Part shown: one piece after another, positions 45,838 to 54,444 of the stretch | How the letters are laid out: every line of letters begins with the position of its first letter | Position numbering within the stretch: the stretch's first letter is position 1 | Source of the DNA: Burkholderia sp. | GTDB taxonomy: Bacteria; Pseudomonadota; Gammaproteobacteria; Burkholderiales; Burkholderiaceae | DNA: 64,000 nt | Assembly: GCA_031253835.1 (NCBI GenBank) | Contig: JAIRVP010000019.1 | Span: 1 to 64,000 of the forward strand | Reading direction: 5' to 3' | Position numbers and translations under genes: made by a program | Notes under the pieces: model-generated | Database searches by the model: none | What the model was told of the DNA's origin: nothing | What the model saw: the letters and a program-made list of their open reading frames with translations, nothing else

Positions 45838-46713
45838 ATGCGACGCCTGCCATCGTTGATCGCGCTGCGATTTTTCGAGGAGACCGCGCGTCACCTGAGC
45901 TTCAATCGCGCGGCGGTTTCGCTGTGCGTGACGCAAGGCGCGGTGAGCCGGCAGATCCGGCTGCTCGAGGAGGCGCTCGGCGCGCGGCTGTTCGAGCGCG
46001 ATCACAAGGGCGTGCGCCTGACCGATGCGGGCGAGCGGTTGCTGCCGTTCATCGGGCAGGCGTTCGACACGATCGAGCGCGGCGTCGGCGAAGTGGCCGC
46101 TGCGCGGCCGGGCGCGAAGCGGCGCCTGACGGTGTCGCTGCCGCCGACGTTCGCGACGCAGTGGTTTTCGCCGCGGCTCGGCACGCTCGCGGAAGCGCTG
46201 CCTGACGTCGAGCTGTCGATCCGCACCGAGCCGGCCGACGATTGTCATTGCCACATCCGCTTCGGGCGCGCGGCGCGCGCCGGGATGCAATCGGAACTGC
46301 TGATGATGGAGCGGCATGCGCTCGTCGGTGCGCCGCGTTATCGCGGCGACGCGCTCGACGTGCTGCTTGGCCGGCTGCCGTCGCTGCATGTGCTGCACGA
46401 AGGCAAGCGCCTCGCGCTGTGGGCCGACTGGTGCGAGCAGGCGGGCGTGCCGGTTGCGCGGATCGGCGACGGCATCGAGTTTTCCACGCTCGAGCAGGCG
46501 ATCCGCGCGGCGCGCAAGGGGGCGGGGCTTGCAGTGGTCGACCTGAACATGATCGAGGAGGAGATCGGCGAGGGCAGCCTCGTGCGGTTGTCGCCGGTGC
46601 AGCCGATCGGGCCGTTCGGGTACTGGCTCGATGTCGAGCCGGAGAGCGTCGCGGTCGAGCATGTGGTTGCGTTTGCCGCGTGGTTGAGGGAGCAGGCGGG
46701 GAGGCGGGGGTAG
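45838..46713 (+). CDS. LysR-family regulator (GcvA/AmpR-like)
   Basis: This 291-residue regulator resembles the divergent LysR next door (SLIALRFFEETARHLSFNRA, GAVSRQIRLLEEALGARLFE, VSLPPTFATQWFSPRL). The two may be old paralogues. The ATG at 45838 has AAAGGGA upstream. No obvious target gene follows; the next genes are on the other strand. It may act on the same catabolic operon or cross-regulate its neighbour. Confidence 0.9.
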   Translation: MRRLPSLIALRFFEETARHLSFNRAAVSLCVTQGAVSRQIRLLEEALGARLFERDHKGVRLTDAGERLLPFIGQAFDTIERGVGEVAAARPGAKRRLTVSLPPTFATQWFSPRLGTLAEALPDVELSIRTEPADDCHCHIRFGRAARAGMQSELLMMERHALVGAPRYRGDALDVLLGRLPSLHVLHEGKRLALWADWCEQAGVPVARIGDGIEFSTLEQAIRAARKGAGLAVVDLNMIEEEIGEGSLVRLSPVQPIGPFGYWLDVEPESVAVEHVVAFAAWLREQAGRRG

Positions 46714-46887
46714 GCAGCGGGAGCGGCGATGAGACGCGTCCGCCCCGTCACGGGAGGCAATCGGCTCGGTCCGTACCCGCCGCGCCGTGCTTTCGGCCTC
46801 GGTATCTGTCAACGATCGTTACCAGGAACGGGGAGCGGCACGATCGTCATCGATCAGGGACACGCGATGTCTTGTCGTCGCTGCCGG

Positions 46888-47241
46888 TTATGACTCGGGA
46901 TCCAATCCGAAGTGCAGGAGCGTTTCGCGGCGGGCCAGGGATTCTGCTTCGGCATCGGAGAGGATGGGCAACTGGCTTTTCGACGGATCGATGCGCCCTA
47001 CGTTGAAGATGGCTCGTCGACGCGGGGATATGCGTGTGGCGGCTGCCTGTGCGTCGTGCTCGAGCGCGGACCTGCGCATGGCCCGCGCCATGCAGTGATG
47101 GAGTTCGCGAGTGACGAACGCGTCCAGGAGTTGACGGGCTTCCGACAGGCGAACGGGACGATGCTTGCTGATCGGACGGCCGCGCTTCGACGTCGACCGT
47201 GTCATCCGGAATCCGGCGATCGCAATGTGCTTTGAGGTCAT
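46888..47241 (-). CDS. Small basic protein of unknown function
   Basis: I do not recognise this 117-residue protein. It is strongly basic at the N-terminus (RMTRSTSKRGRPISKHRP), has a predicted helical middle (LSEARQLLDAFVTRELHHCM) and ends with LSDAEAESLARRETLLHFG. Its start overlaps the stop of the gene upstream (ATGA on the minus strand), so the pair is translated together. The basic N-terminus would suit nucleic-acid binding, but that is speculation. Confidence 0.65.
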   Translation of the reverse strand: MTSKHIAIAGFRMTRSTSKRGRPISKHRPVRLSEARQLLDAFVTRELHHCMARAMRRSALEHDAQAAATRISPRRRAIFNVGRIDPSKSQLPILSDAEAESLARRETLLHFGLDPES

Positions 47242-47963
47242 TCGTAAATCCCCTTTTCGATCAAGTATTTCTGCAACGTCTGCACCGACTTGCCGTGCGG
47301 CGTGACGTCGAAAGTCATCCAGCGATGTGATCCGGCTACGCGCCAGAAATCTCGCCCGAATCGCGTTGCATAGAGCGCGCGCAGCGAGCGAAGCGACCCG
47401 TCTGCCAGGCCGACCGGGGCGTTCTGGAAATACTGGAACAGGGCGGCTTCGTCGCCATGCTTGTCGGGAATGGGGGCGTCGAAGCCGAGCCGTGGCCACG
47501 CGTAGTATCCATACAGTCGGCGCCCGCCGGGCTTCGGAGCAACCTTGCGGCCCCCTGCTGCGAGTGCGCTGATCCGGGTGATTCCCAACGTATCGCATGC
47601 GCGTACGATTCGCCACAGCATGACCGCGCCAAGTCCGGCGATGGCTTGATCGTCGAGATCGATGGCGCTGAGTTCGAGTGCGGACATATCCGAGTTTCGG
47701 AAGACCGACACGCGATTCTCGGACCGGATCAATGCAGGGTGCGTGACGCTGAACGTCAACCTGTTCGCGCTGTCGAGATATACCTGAACCTCCGACCCGG
47801 CAGGCGCCCCGCACAACGAAACCAGCAGTTCATCGGAAACATCGCCGTCCACGCCGAGCAATGCCGCGATATCGAGATCGTTTCGGGCGATCGTGAGCCG
47901 ATCGTCGAAGTACGTCGTCTCGTACGGCAGGACATGGCTGAGATCGACACGCTGGGCGGGCAT
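47238..47963 (-). CDS. Protein of unknown function, first gene of a coupled pair
   Basis: This protein of about 241 residues (start 47963; an ATG at 47996 would give 252) has no family I can name with confidence. Its C-terminal third contains YGYYAWPRLGFDAPIP and SHRWMTFDVTPHGKSV, aromatic-rich motifs of a type I associate with small domains in mobile or toxin-linked proteins; the recollection is not strong enough to assign. The stop overlaps the start of the 117-residue gene. A ParE-like gene starts 11 bases away on the opposite strand. Confidence 0.65.
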   Translation of the reverse strand: MPAQRVDLSHVLPYETTYFDDRLTIARNDLDIAALLGVDGDVSDELLVSLCGAPAGSEVQVYLDSANRLTFSVTHPALIRSENRVSVFRNSDMSALELSAIDLDDQAIAGLGAVMLWRIVRACDTLGITRISALAAGGRKVAPKPGGRRLYGYYAWPRLGFDAPIPDKHGDEAALFQYFQNAPVGLADGSLRSLRALYATRFGRDFWRVAGSHRWMTFDVTPHGKSVQTLQKYLIEKGIYE

Positions 47964-47974
47964 GGCTGCGGGCG

Positions 47975-48307
47975 ATGAGTGTAAAGCACCCAGCATATCG
48001 CCGCGAATCCGGTTCGCAGAGTCCGCCAAACGGCCAATCACGAGACGAAGCGATCGCCGATGACATCGCGCGTGACAATCCGCAACGCGCGGTGACATTC
48101 GTGCGGGAGATTCGCGACAAGTGCCTGGGGCTTGCCGAGATGCCGCTGGCGTTTCCGCTGGTGCCGCGTTTCGAGCGTCACGGCGTGCGCCATCGCGTAT
48201 ACGGCAACGATCAGATCTTCTACCGGGTCGTCGGCGGTCCGCCGACGCGGATCGATATTCTTCACGTGTTGCACGGCGCGCGGGACTGCGCGTCGATTCT
48301 GTTCTGA
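47975..48307 (+). CDS. ParE/RelE-family toxin-like protein, no antitoxin visible
   Basis: The C-terminal 80 residues match the ParE/RelE toxin pattern: IADDIARDNPQRAVTFVREI, LAFPLVPRFERHGVRHRVYG, then QIFYRVVGG and DILHVLHGARD. ParE toxins poison gyrase. The first 27 residues (ESGSQSPPNGQS) do not resemble the usual opening beta strand, and no ribbon-helix-helix or Phd-type antitoxin gene lies immediately upstream on this strand. It may be a decaying or orphan toxin, or the antitoxin may be unusual. Confidence 0.7.
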   Translation: MSVKHPAYRRESGSQSPPNGQSRDEAIADDIARDNPQRAVTFVREIRDKCLGLAEMPLAFPLVPRFERHGVRHRVYGNDQIFYRVVGGPPTRIDILHVLHGARDCASILF

Positions 48308-48347
48308 GCGAATGCGCGCATCGCGTCGCGTCGCGTCCGGAACGAAC

Positions 48348-48377
48348 GAACGAACCCGGTCGAGGCCGGGTTCGTTC
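48348..48377. terminator. Hairpin between the ParE-like gene and the MFS gene
   Basis: GAACGAACCCGG and its perfect complement (12 bp) flank a six-base loop in the gap between two convergent genes. No T tract follows. It is a probable 3' boundary element. Confidence 0.5.
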
Positions 48378-48474
48378 AAACCGCATTCCGCGCCGTCACG
48401 GCGCCCATGCAGCGTATCGATGGGAACGCCCCGACTGTGACAAGGCAGGCGGGCACGCAACCCGCCCGCCATCG

Positions 48475-49872
48475 TCAGTGCCCCGACGCCTGCTCCAGCG
48501 TCAGATGCTTCGTCTCCGGCGCCCATGCGATCGACACGATCATCCCGACCAGCAGCACGCCGGCCAGCGCGAACATCGTCGCGTGAAACCCGAGCGTCGC
48601 GATGCCGACCGGCAGCAGGAACGTGCCGATCGCCGAGCCGAGCCGGCTGCACGCGATCGCGAGGCCCACGCCGCTCGCGCGCACTTCGGTCGGGAAGCAC
48701 TCGGGCGGGAACACGCCGACGAGATTGCTGAACGCCGACATCGTCAGCGTGAAGATCGCGAACGCGACGATCATCGCGAGGGCCGCCGACGACGGCAGCA
48801 CCGCGAGCGCGACGAGCGACGCGCACGTCACCGCGAACGAGCCGATCAGGAAGCCGCGCCGCGACAGCCGGATCGTCAGCCAGATGCCGATCAGCGCGCC
48901 CAGCACGAGGAAGCCGTTCAGCAAAAGATCCGCGCCGAAGCCTTCGGCGAGGCCGATCGCCTTCAGGATCGTCGGCAGGAACGTGTAGATCGCGAAGTAC
49001 GGAATCACGAGGCACACGAAGAACGCGCAGTTGAAGACCGTCCGCCGGACCAGGTCGGGCTGGAACAGTCGCGCGAAGCCGCCGTGCGCATGCGGCTCGG
49101 CCGAGCCGTCGAGCATCACGTGCGGCCCGAAATGCTTCGCGACGATCGCGCGCGCTTCCTGCACGCGGCCCTTGCCGAGCAGCCAGCGCGGCGATTCGGG
49201 CGTGCCGATCCGCAGCACCAGCACGATCAGCGCGGGCAACGCGGCCGACGCCAGCAGCCAGCGCCACGCGTCCGGCGCGGCGTCGCTGTACGCGAGGCCG
49301 AGCACGTTCGCGGCGACATAGCCGATCGTCCAGATCACGCTGAACGAACCGAGCAGCGCGCCGCGATGCTTGCGCGGCGAGAATTCGGCGAGGATCGCGT
49401 GGCCGACCGTGAAGTCGCCGCCCATCCCGAAGCCGATCAGCACGCGCAGTACGCACAGTTCGAGCGGCGAGCTGACGAAGAACTGCGCGAACGCGGCCGC
49501 CGTGATGATCACGAAGCTGGTCAGGAAGATCTTCTGCCGGCCCATCCGGTCGGACAGCCAGCCGAACACGAGGCTGCCGAAGAAGATGCCGATCAGCGCC
49601 GAGCTGCCGATCATCCCCATCCAGAACGCGTCGATCGGCATCTGCTTGCCGAGCGCGGCCAGCGCATAGCCGATCGTGCCGAGCGTGTAGCCCTCGGTGA
49701 AATGCGCGCCGAACGTCAGGCCGGCGATCTTCACGTGGAAGCGGTTGAGCGGCACGTCGTCGAGCGCGACGGGGCGGTGCGGCGCATCGGCGCCGCGCGA
49801 CAGCGGCAACGCGCGCGCGGTGCCGGATTGAACGTTGGCTTGGGTCAAGCTGCCTCCGGAATTGTTGTGCAT
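48475..49872 (-). CDS. MFS transporter (sugar/aromatic acid porter type)
   Basis: This 465-residue inner-membrane transporter has twelve segments and the sugar-porter style motifs GWLSDRMGRQK, GMGGDFTVGHAILAEFSPRKH and the late PPECFPTEVRASGVG. It is last in the operon fae, aldo-keto reductase, GabD-type dehydrogenase, transporter. The substrate should be the compound degraded by that operon, which is not known. Confidence 0.92.
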   Translation of the reverse strand: MHNNSGGSLTQANVQSGTARALPLSRGADAPHRPVALDDVPLNRFHVKIAGLTFGAHFTEGYTLGTIGYALAALGKQMPIDAFWMGMIGSSALIGIFFGSLVFGWLSDRMGRQKIFLTSFVIITAAAFAQFFVSSPLELCVLRVLIGFGMGGDFTVGHAILAEFSPRKHRGALLGSFSVIWTIGYVAANVLGLAYSDAAPDAWRWLLASAALPALIVLVLRIGTPESPRWLLGKGRVQEARAIVAKHFGPHVMLDGSAEPHAHGGFARLFQPDLVRRTVFNCAFFVCLVIPYFAIYTFLPTILKAIGLAEGFGADLLLNGFLVLGALIGIWLTIRLSRRGFLIGSFAVTCASLVALAVLPSSAALAMIVAFAIFTLTMSAFSNLVGVFPPECFPTEVRASGVGLAIACSRLGSAIGTFLLPVGIATLGFHATMFALAGVLLVGMIVSIAWAPETKHLTLEQASGH

Positions 49873-49963
49873 GCGGCGCGCGGGCGCCGGACGACGCCGC
49901 GCGAGCCGTGCGAGGCGCCGCGCGGCCGGACGGCGCGCGGCGCGGATCGACCGCGGGGAGCGG

Positions 49964-51415
49964 TCAGCGGCCGAGGCCGGCCATCAGCGTGTACTTGAGT
50001 TCCACGTATTCGTCGAGGCCGTACTTCGAGCCTTCGCGGCCGAGCCCCGATTGTTTGACGCCGCCGAACGGCGCGACTTCGGTCGAGATGATCCCGTCGT
50101 TGACGCCGACCATCCCGCTTTCCAGCGCGCCCGACACGCGCCATGCGCGGCCGAGGTCGCGCGTGTAGAAGTACGCGGACAGCCCGAACGGCGTGTCGTT
50201 GGCCGCGGCGACGGCGTCGTCCTCGGTCGCGAAGCGGAAGCAGCCGGCGACGGGGCCAAAGGTTTCCTCCTCGGCGATCAGCATGTCGAACGTCATGCCG
50301 GTCAGCACGGTGGGCTCGTAGAACGTGCCGCCGAGCGCGTGACGCTTGCCGCCGGTCAGCGCGTGCGCGCCCTTCGCGGTCGCATCGGCCACGTGCCGCT
50401 CGACCTTGCCGAGCGCCGCTTCGTTGATCAGCGGGCCCTGGTCGACTTCACCCGCGAGCGCGTTGCCGACGCGCAGCTTGCGCACGGCGTCCGCGAGCTT
50501 GTGCGTGAACGCGTCGTACACGCCGTCCTGTACGAGGAAGCGGTTCACGCATACGCAGGTTTGCCCCGTGTTGCGGAACTTCGACGCGATCGCGCCTTCG
50601 ACCGCCGCATCGAGATCGGCATCGTCGAACACGATGAACGGCGCGTTGCCGCCGAGCTCGAGCGACAGCTTCTTCAGCGTGTCGGCCGACTGCTTCGCGA
50701 GCAGCTTGCCGACGCGCGTCGAGCCCGTGAACGACAGCTTGCGCACGACGGACGAACTCGTCAGCGTCTCGCCGATCGCGACCGCATCGCCCGACACGAC
50801 GTTGAACACGCCGGCCGGCACGCCCGCCCGCTCGGCGAGCACCGCGAGCGCGAACGCCGACAGCGGCGTCTCCTCGGACGGCTTCAGCACCATCGTGCAG
50901 CCGGCAGCGAGCGCGGGGCCGGCCTTGCGCGTGATCATCGCGAGCGGAAAGTTCCACGGCGTGATCGCCGCGACGACGCCGACCGGCTCGCGCGTGACGA
51001 CGATCTGCGAATTCGGCTTCGGGCTCGGGATCACGTCGCCGTACATGCGCTTCGCTTCTTCCGCGAACCATTCGAGAAAGCTCGCCGCGTAGGCCACTTC
51101 GCCGCGCGCTTCCGCGAGCGGCTTGCCCTGTTCGCGCGTCAGCAGCTCGGCGAGCGCGTCGCGGTGTTCGAGCATCAGCTCGCCCCAGCGCTTCACGCGG
51201 GCGCCGCGTTCCTTCGCGGTCAGTGCGCGCCACGCGGGAAACGCGTGCGCGGCCGCATCGATCGCGCGCTGCGTGTCGTCGGCGCCGCCTTTCGCGACCT
51301 TCGCGATCGTCTCGCCGGTCGCCGGGTTCAGCACCGGATAGGTCGCGTCGCTCGCGCCATGCGGTTCATGCCATTCGCCGCCGATGTAGTGGCCGGTCCT
51401 CAGAAATTCGTTCAT
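49964..51415 (-). CDS. gabD: Succinate-semialdehyde dehydrogenase type aldehyde dehydrogenase
   Basis: This 483-residue enzyme has the GabD layout: ITPWNFPLAMITRKAGPALA, LSFTGSTRVGKLL, the catalytic Glu in LELGGNAPFIVF and the Cys in GQTCVCVNRF, ending with GREGSKYGLDEYVELKY. GabD oxidises succinate semialdehyde to succinate with NADP. In this operon, with Fae and an aldo-keto reductase and no gabT, another semialdehyde (for example glutarate or a sugar-derived one) is equally possible, so the symbol reflects family, not proven substrate. Confidence 0.9.
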   Translation of the reverse strand: MNEFLRTGHYIGGEWHEPHGASDATYPVLNPATGETIAKVAKGGADDTQRAIDAAAHAFPAWRALTAKERGARVKRWGELMLEHRDALAELLTREQGKPLAEARGEVAYAASFLEWFAEEAKRMYGDVIPSPKPNSQIVVTREPVGVVAAITPWNFPLAMITRKAGPALAAGCTMVLKPSEETPLSAFALAVLAERAGVPAGVFNVVSGDAVAIGETLTSSSVVRKLSFTGSTRVGKLLAKQSADTLKKLSLELGGNAPFIVFDDADLDAAVEGAIASKFRNTGQTCVCVNRFLVQDGVYDAFTHKLADAVRKLRVGNALAGEVDQGPLINEAALGKVERHVADATAKGAHALTGGKRHALGGTFYEPTVLTGMTFDMLIAEEETFGPVAGCFRFATEDDAVAAANDTPFGLSAYFYTRDLGRAWRVSGALESGMVGVNDGIISTEVAPFGGVKQSGLGREGSKYGLDEYVELKYTLMAGLGR

Positions 51416-51437
51416 CGTGTTTCGTTCCCTCAGTGCT

Positions 51438-52460
51438 TCAGTCTGCCGCGAAACTGCCTTGCGCCGGGCGCGACTCGCGCGCGATGCGCTTGCCGGCCGT
51501 GTAGTCGTTGATCAGGTCGCACGGCGTGTAGTTACGATCCAGTTCGTGCAGTTCTTCTTCGGTGAGCTTCGTTTCGAGCGCACCGAGCGCGCTGTCGAAC
51601 TGCGCGACGGAATCCGCGCCGACCAGCATGCTCGCGATGCCGGGGCGGCTCAGCACCCACGCCTGCGCGATCTGCGCGGGCGGCACGCCGCGCCGCTGCG
51701 CGACCTTCGCGACCGACGCGGCGATCGCGAGCGACGCGGCGTCGCCGTACATCTGCGCGGTGAAGAAGTCGGTCTGGTTGCGCGTCGATTGCGGCTCGCA
51801 GGTGAGCAGGCCGCGCGCGAGCGGGCTGAACACCGACACGCCGACGCCCTGGTCGATGCAGTACGGCACCATCTCGCGCTCTTCCTCGCGATACGCGAGA
51901 TTGAGCTGCAGCTGCATGTTGATCGGCTTGTCCCAGCCGTTTCGTTCGCATGCCTGCATGATCTTCGCGAACTGCCACGTGTACATCGTCGATACGCCGA
52001 TGTAGCGCGCCTTGCCCGCGCGCACGATGTCGTGCAGCGTGCTCATCGTTTCCTCGACGGGCGTGTTCACGTCGAAGAAATGCAGCATGAAGATGTCGAC
52101 GTAATCCATCCCGAGGCGCTTCAGCGAGCCGTCGATGCCGTCGAGCACGTGCTTGCGCGAATGGCCGCCCGCGTTCGGATAGCTGCCCATGTCGTAGCCG
52201 ACCTTGGTCGTCACGACGAGCTCCTCGCGGCGCGCGTTGCGCTTCAGGATGCGGCCGACCACTTCCTCGCCGACGCCCGTCGAATAGAAATCGGCGAGAT
52301 CGATGAAGTTGACGCCGGCGTCGAGCGCGCGGCGCACGATCGGTTCGCTCTGCGCCTCGTCGAAGATCCACGGCTTCCACTCGGGCGTGCCCATGTTCAT
52401 CGTGCCGAGACACAGGCGGGACACCTTCAGGCCGGACTGGCCGAGGCGGACGTATTCCAT
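51438..52460 (-). CDS. Aldo/keto reductase
   Basis: This 340-residue TIM-barrel reductase has the catalytic set Asp and Tyr in FIDLADFYSTG, Lys in TTKVGYD and His in MLHFFD, plus the Kv-beta/YajO-like opening VRLGQSGLKVSRLCLGTMNMG. It lies between fae and the GabD-type gene with gaps of 39 and 22 bases, so it is part of that operon. It probably interconverts an aldehyde and alcohol from the pathway's substrate. Confidence 0.93.
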   Translation of the reverse strand: MEYVRLGQSGLKVSRLCLGTMNMGTPEWKPWIFDEAQSEPIVRRALDAGVNFIDLADFYSTGVGEEVVGRILKRNARREELVVTTKVGYDMGSYPNAGGHSRKHVLDGIDGSLKRLGMDYVDIFMLHFFDVNTPVEETMSTLHDIVRAGKARYIGVSTMYTWQFAKIMQACERNGWDKPINMQLQLNLAYREEEREMVPYCIDQGVGVSVFSPLARGLLTCEPQSTRNQTDFFTAQMYGDAASLAIAASVAKVAQRRGVPPAQIAQAWVLSRPGIASMLVGADSVAQFDSALGALETKLTEEELHELDRNYTPCDLINDYTAGKRIARESRPAQGSFAAD

Positions 52461-52499
52461 GCTTCCTCCTGGTGCGGCCTTGCCGGCCGTGCGTGTCTG

Positions 52500-53024
52500 T
52501 CAGCTCTTTTTCGGCGTGTAGAACGGGTTCGACACGTCGCGTGCGGCGGCGAACACCGCGTCGCGATGCGGCAGCCCTTCCATCGCGGCGACGATCGCGT
52601 TGCGGCACGCGCGGTAGTTGTTCTCGAACACGGCATCGAGGTCGTCGGTCTGCGGGTTGACCCAGTTCGCCGACACGACGACCCAGTCGTTCTCGGCTTC
52701 GGGCGGCAGCGTGCCGTTCTCGAGCGCTTCGGCCACGGCCTTCGCGATGCCGGCCTGCGACGCGCCCCACGTGGCATTGCCATGGAAGTCGCCGGCGATC
52801 TGCGCCTTGTTCACGTACAGCGTGAGCGGCTTGGTCGGTATGCCCGGCTGCGCGATCACGACGAACGGCGCATGGCCGGCCGACGGCGTCGCGAGCGCGG
52901 TCGCGAACGCCTGCCCGGCCGGGCCGTTGCGCGGTCCGACCAGCACGTTGATGTGCGCGAGGTTGACGCCGGGGCCTTCGAAGCCTTCGCCGATGTAGAG
53001 CTGCCTGGATTGGGATGCGGTCAT
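52500..53024 (-). CDS. fae: Formaldehyde-activating enzyme family protein
   Basis: This 174-residue protein matches formaldehyde-activating enzyme (Fae), which condenses formaldehyde with tetrahydromethanopterin. Signature parts are YIGEGFEGPGVNLAHINVLV, AGHAPFVVIAQPG and LYVNKAQIAGDFHGNATWGA, followed by NYRACRNAIVAAMEG. The catalytic His in AHINVLVG is retained. Fae is typical of methylotrophs; Fae-like paralogues also occur in non-methylotrophs. Here it leads an operon with an aldo-keto reductase, an aldehyde dehydrogenase and a transporter and is divergent from a LysR gene, suggesting detoxification of formaldehyde or another aldehyde made in the pathway. Confidence 0.9.
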   Translation of the reverse strand: MTASQSRQLYIGEGFEGPGVNLAHINVLVGPRNGPAGQAFATALATPSAGHAPFVVIAQPGIPTKPLTLYVNKAQIAGDFHGNATWGASQAGIAKAVAEALENGTLPPEAENDWVVVSANWVNPQTDDLDAVFENNYRACRNAIVAAMEGLPHRDAVFAAARDVSNPFYTPKKS

Positions 53025-53350
53025 TGCGGTGTCTCGTCGATGAGGTTGGGTGTGAGGCGATTGTGGTGGGCCGCGACGCGGTCGGTGAATCGATGTTTTC
53101 TGATCGAGGTATGAGTTTTCGTCGTCTCCGGGAAAGCCCGGAGCCTGGCGCGCAAACGCCCGCCGGGCGGGCCGCGACCGCGGTCGTGACGGCGGGCGGG
53201 GCGGGATCGGCGGGTGGGCGTTCGCTTGCCGGCTCCGGGTTTGTCATACCCGGGCAGGGGTTGGAGCGCCGCGCGCATCTGGACAACAATCGGCGTACTC
53301 CGAGCCCTATCTTTCGTCTTCCCTTCCATTTTCGAAAGCGAGTAATTTCG
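53025..53350. promoter_or_regulatory. Divergent fae / LysR promoter region
   Basis: This 326-base region separates fae and the LysR gene and has no gene of its own. Its right end contains the repeated dyad (53332-53351), which overlaps the LysR start codon. Confidence 0.55.
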
Positions 53351-53354
53351 ATGG
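53331..53354 (+). repeat. Dyad element, copy 3
   Basis: This is identical over 24 bases to 32521-32544. The core is TCGAAA, eight bases GCGAGTAA, then TTTCGA. Here the element runs into the ATG of the LysR gene at 53351, so a protein bound to it would block translation start or transcription of that gene. Confidence 0.75.
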
Positions 53355-54268
53355 CTGCCATTCAGAAGCCCGATTGGTCGAAGCTCAGTTCCCTCGATCC
53401 GGAACTGATCCGCGCATTCGTCGCGGTCGTCGAAAGCGGCGGCTTCACCGCGGCGGCCCGGCAACTGCATCGCACGCAGTCGACGATCAGCCTGCGCATC
53501 CGCACGCTCGAGGAGCGGCTCGACACGCACCTGTTCATGCGCAACAGCCGGCGGCTCGAACTGTCGCGCGACGGCGAGAATTTCCTGATCCACGCGCGGC
53601 GGATCATCCAGGTGCAGAACGACGCGATCCTCGCGCTGAAGCAGGCGAGCAGCGACCGCGGCGTCGTGCGCTTCGGGCTGCCGGAGGACTACGCGGAGCT
53701 GTGGCTGCCCGACCTGCTGAAGTCGTTCTATGCGAAGCGGCCGGGCGCGCGCCTGCACGTGCATTGCCGGACCTCGCTCGAGTTGCTCGAACGGCTGCAG
53801 GCCGGCGAGCTCGACGTCGCGCTCGTCGTGCGGCACGGGCCGAATGCAGGCGGGCGGCTGCTCGGCCGTCACGACGTCGTGTGGGCCGCGCACCGGGATT
53901 TCGCGCTCGGCCCGCAGGCGTCGGTGCCGCTCGCGCTGTTTCCCGAGACGTGCTGCTACCGGCAGCGCGGGCTGCAGGCGCTCGCGACGGCCGAGCGGCC
54001 GTGTCACGTCGTCTATACGAGCCAGAGCCCGACCGGCATCAAGATCGCGGTGAACCACGGCGCGGCCGTGACGATGATCGATCGCTGCACGCTGCCCGAG
54101 AACTGGCGCGTGCTCGACGAGACGGACGGGTTCCCGCCGCTGCCGGCGGCCGATCTCGAACTGCATCGCTCGCCCGGCATCTGCGACCCGCTGACCGACG
54201 ATCTCGTGTCGCTGATCGAATCGATGGTCGACGAGCGGCGGCGTGCGTCGCTCGAGGCATTCGCGTAG
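53351..54268 (+). CDS. LysR-family regulator of the fae operon
   Basis: This 305-residue LysR protein has the helix-turn-helix (AFVAVVESGGFTAAARQLHR, STISLRIRTLEERLDTHLFM) and an effector domain (VRFGLPEDYAELWLPDLLKS). It is divergent from fae and so probably controls that operon. The start at 53351 lies inside a repeated dyad element, and GAAAGCGAG in that element is the only ribosome-site-like stretch. An autoregulatory site at the start codon would be unusual for the family. Confidence 0.9.
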   Translation: MAAIQKPDWSKLSSLDPELIRAFVAVVESGGFTAAARQLHRTQSTISLRIRTLEERLDTHLFMRNSRRLELSRDGENFLIHARRIIQVQNDAILALKQASSDRGVVRFGLPEDYAELWLPDLLKSFYAKRPGARLHVHCRTSLELLERLQAGELDVALVVRHGPNAGGRLLGRHDVVWAAHRDFALGPQASVPLALFPETCCYRQRGLQALATAERPCHVVYTSQSPTGIKIAVNHGAAVTMIDRCTLPENWRVLDETDGFPPLPAADLELHRSPGICDPLTDDLVSLIESMVDERRRASLEAFA

Positions 54269-54444
54269 CGGGGCGATTGCGCAGCAGGCGGGGCGGGCCG
54301 GATGGGTTGGGGCCGGATCGGCGTGGCGCCCCGCGTCCCGCATGCCGTTTTTTGCGTCGCCGCCGCATTTTTTTGCACGACGTTTATGCGGTCTCTTCTA
54401 AGCTGGGGATGTGTCGAACAGCCGAGACGGCTTCCGTCCGCTCC

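Noticed and set aside
47975..48060. Frameshift in the ParE-like N-terminus
   Set aside because: Another frame gives a slightly more ParE-like stretch (RIRFAESAK), but it would need two indels; sequence error or decay cannot be shown from this window.
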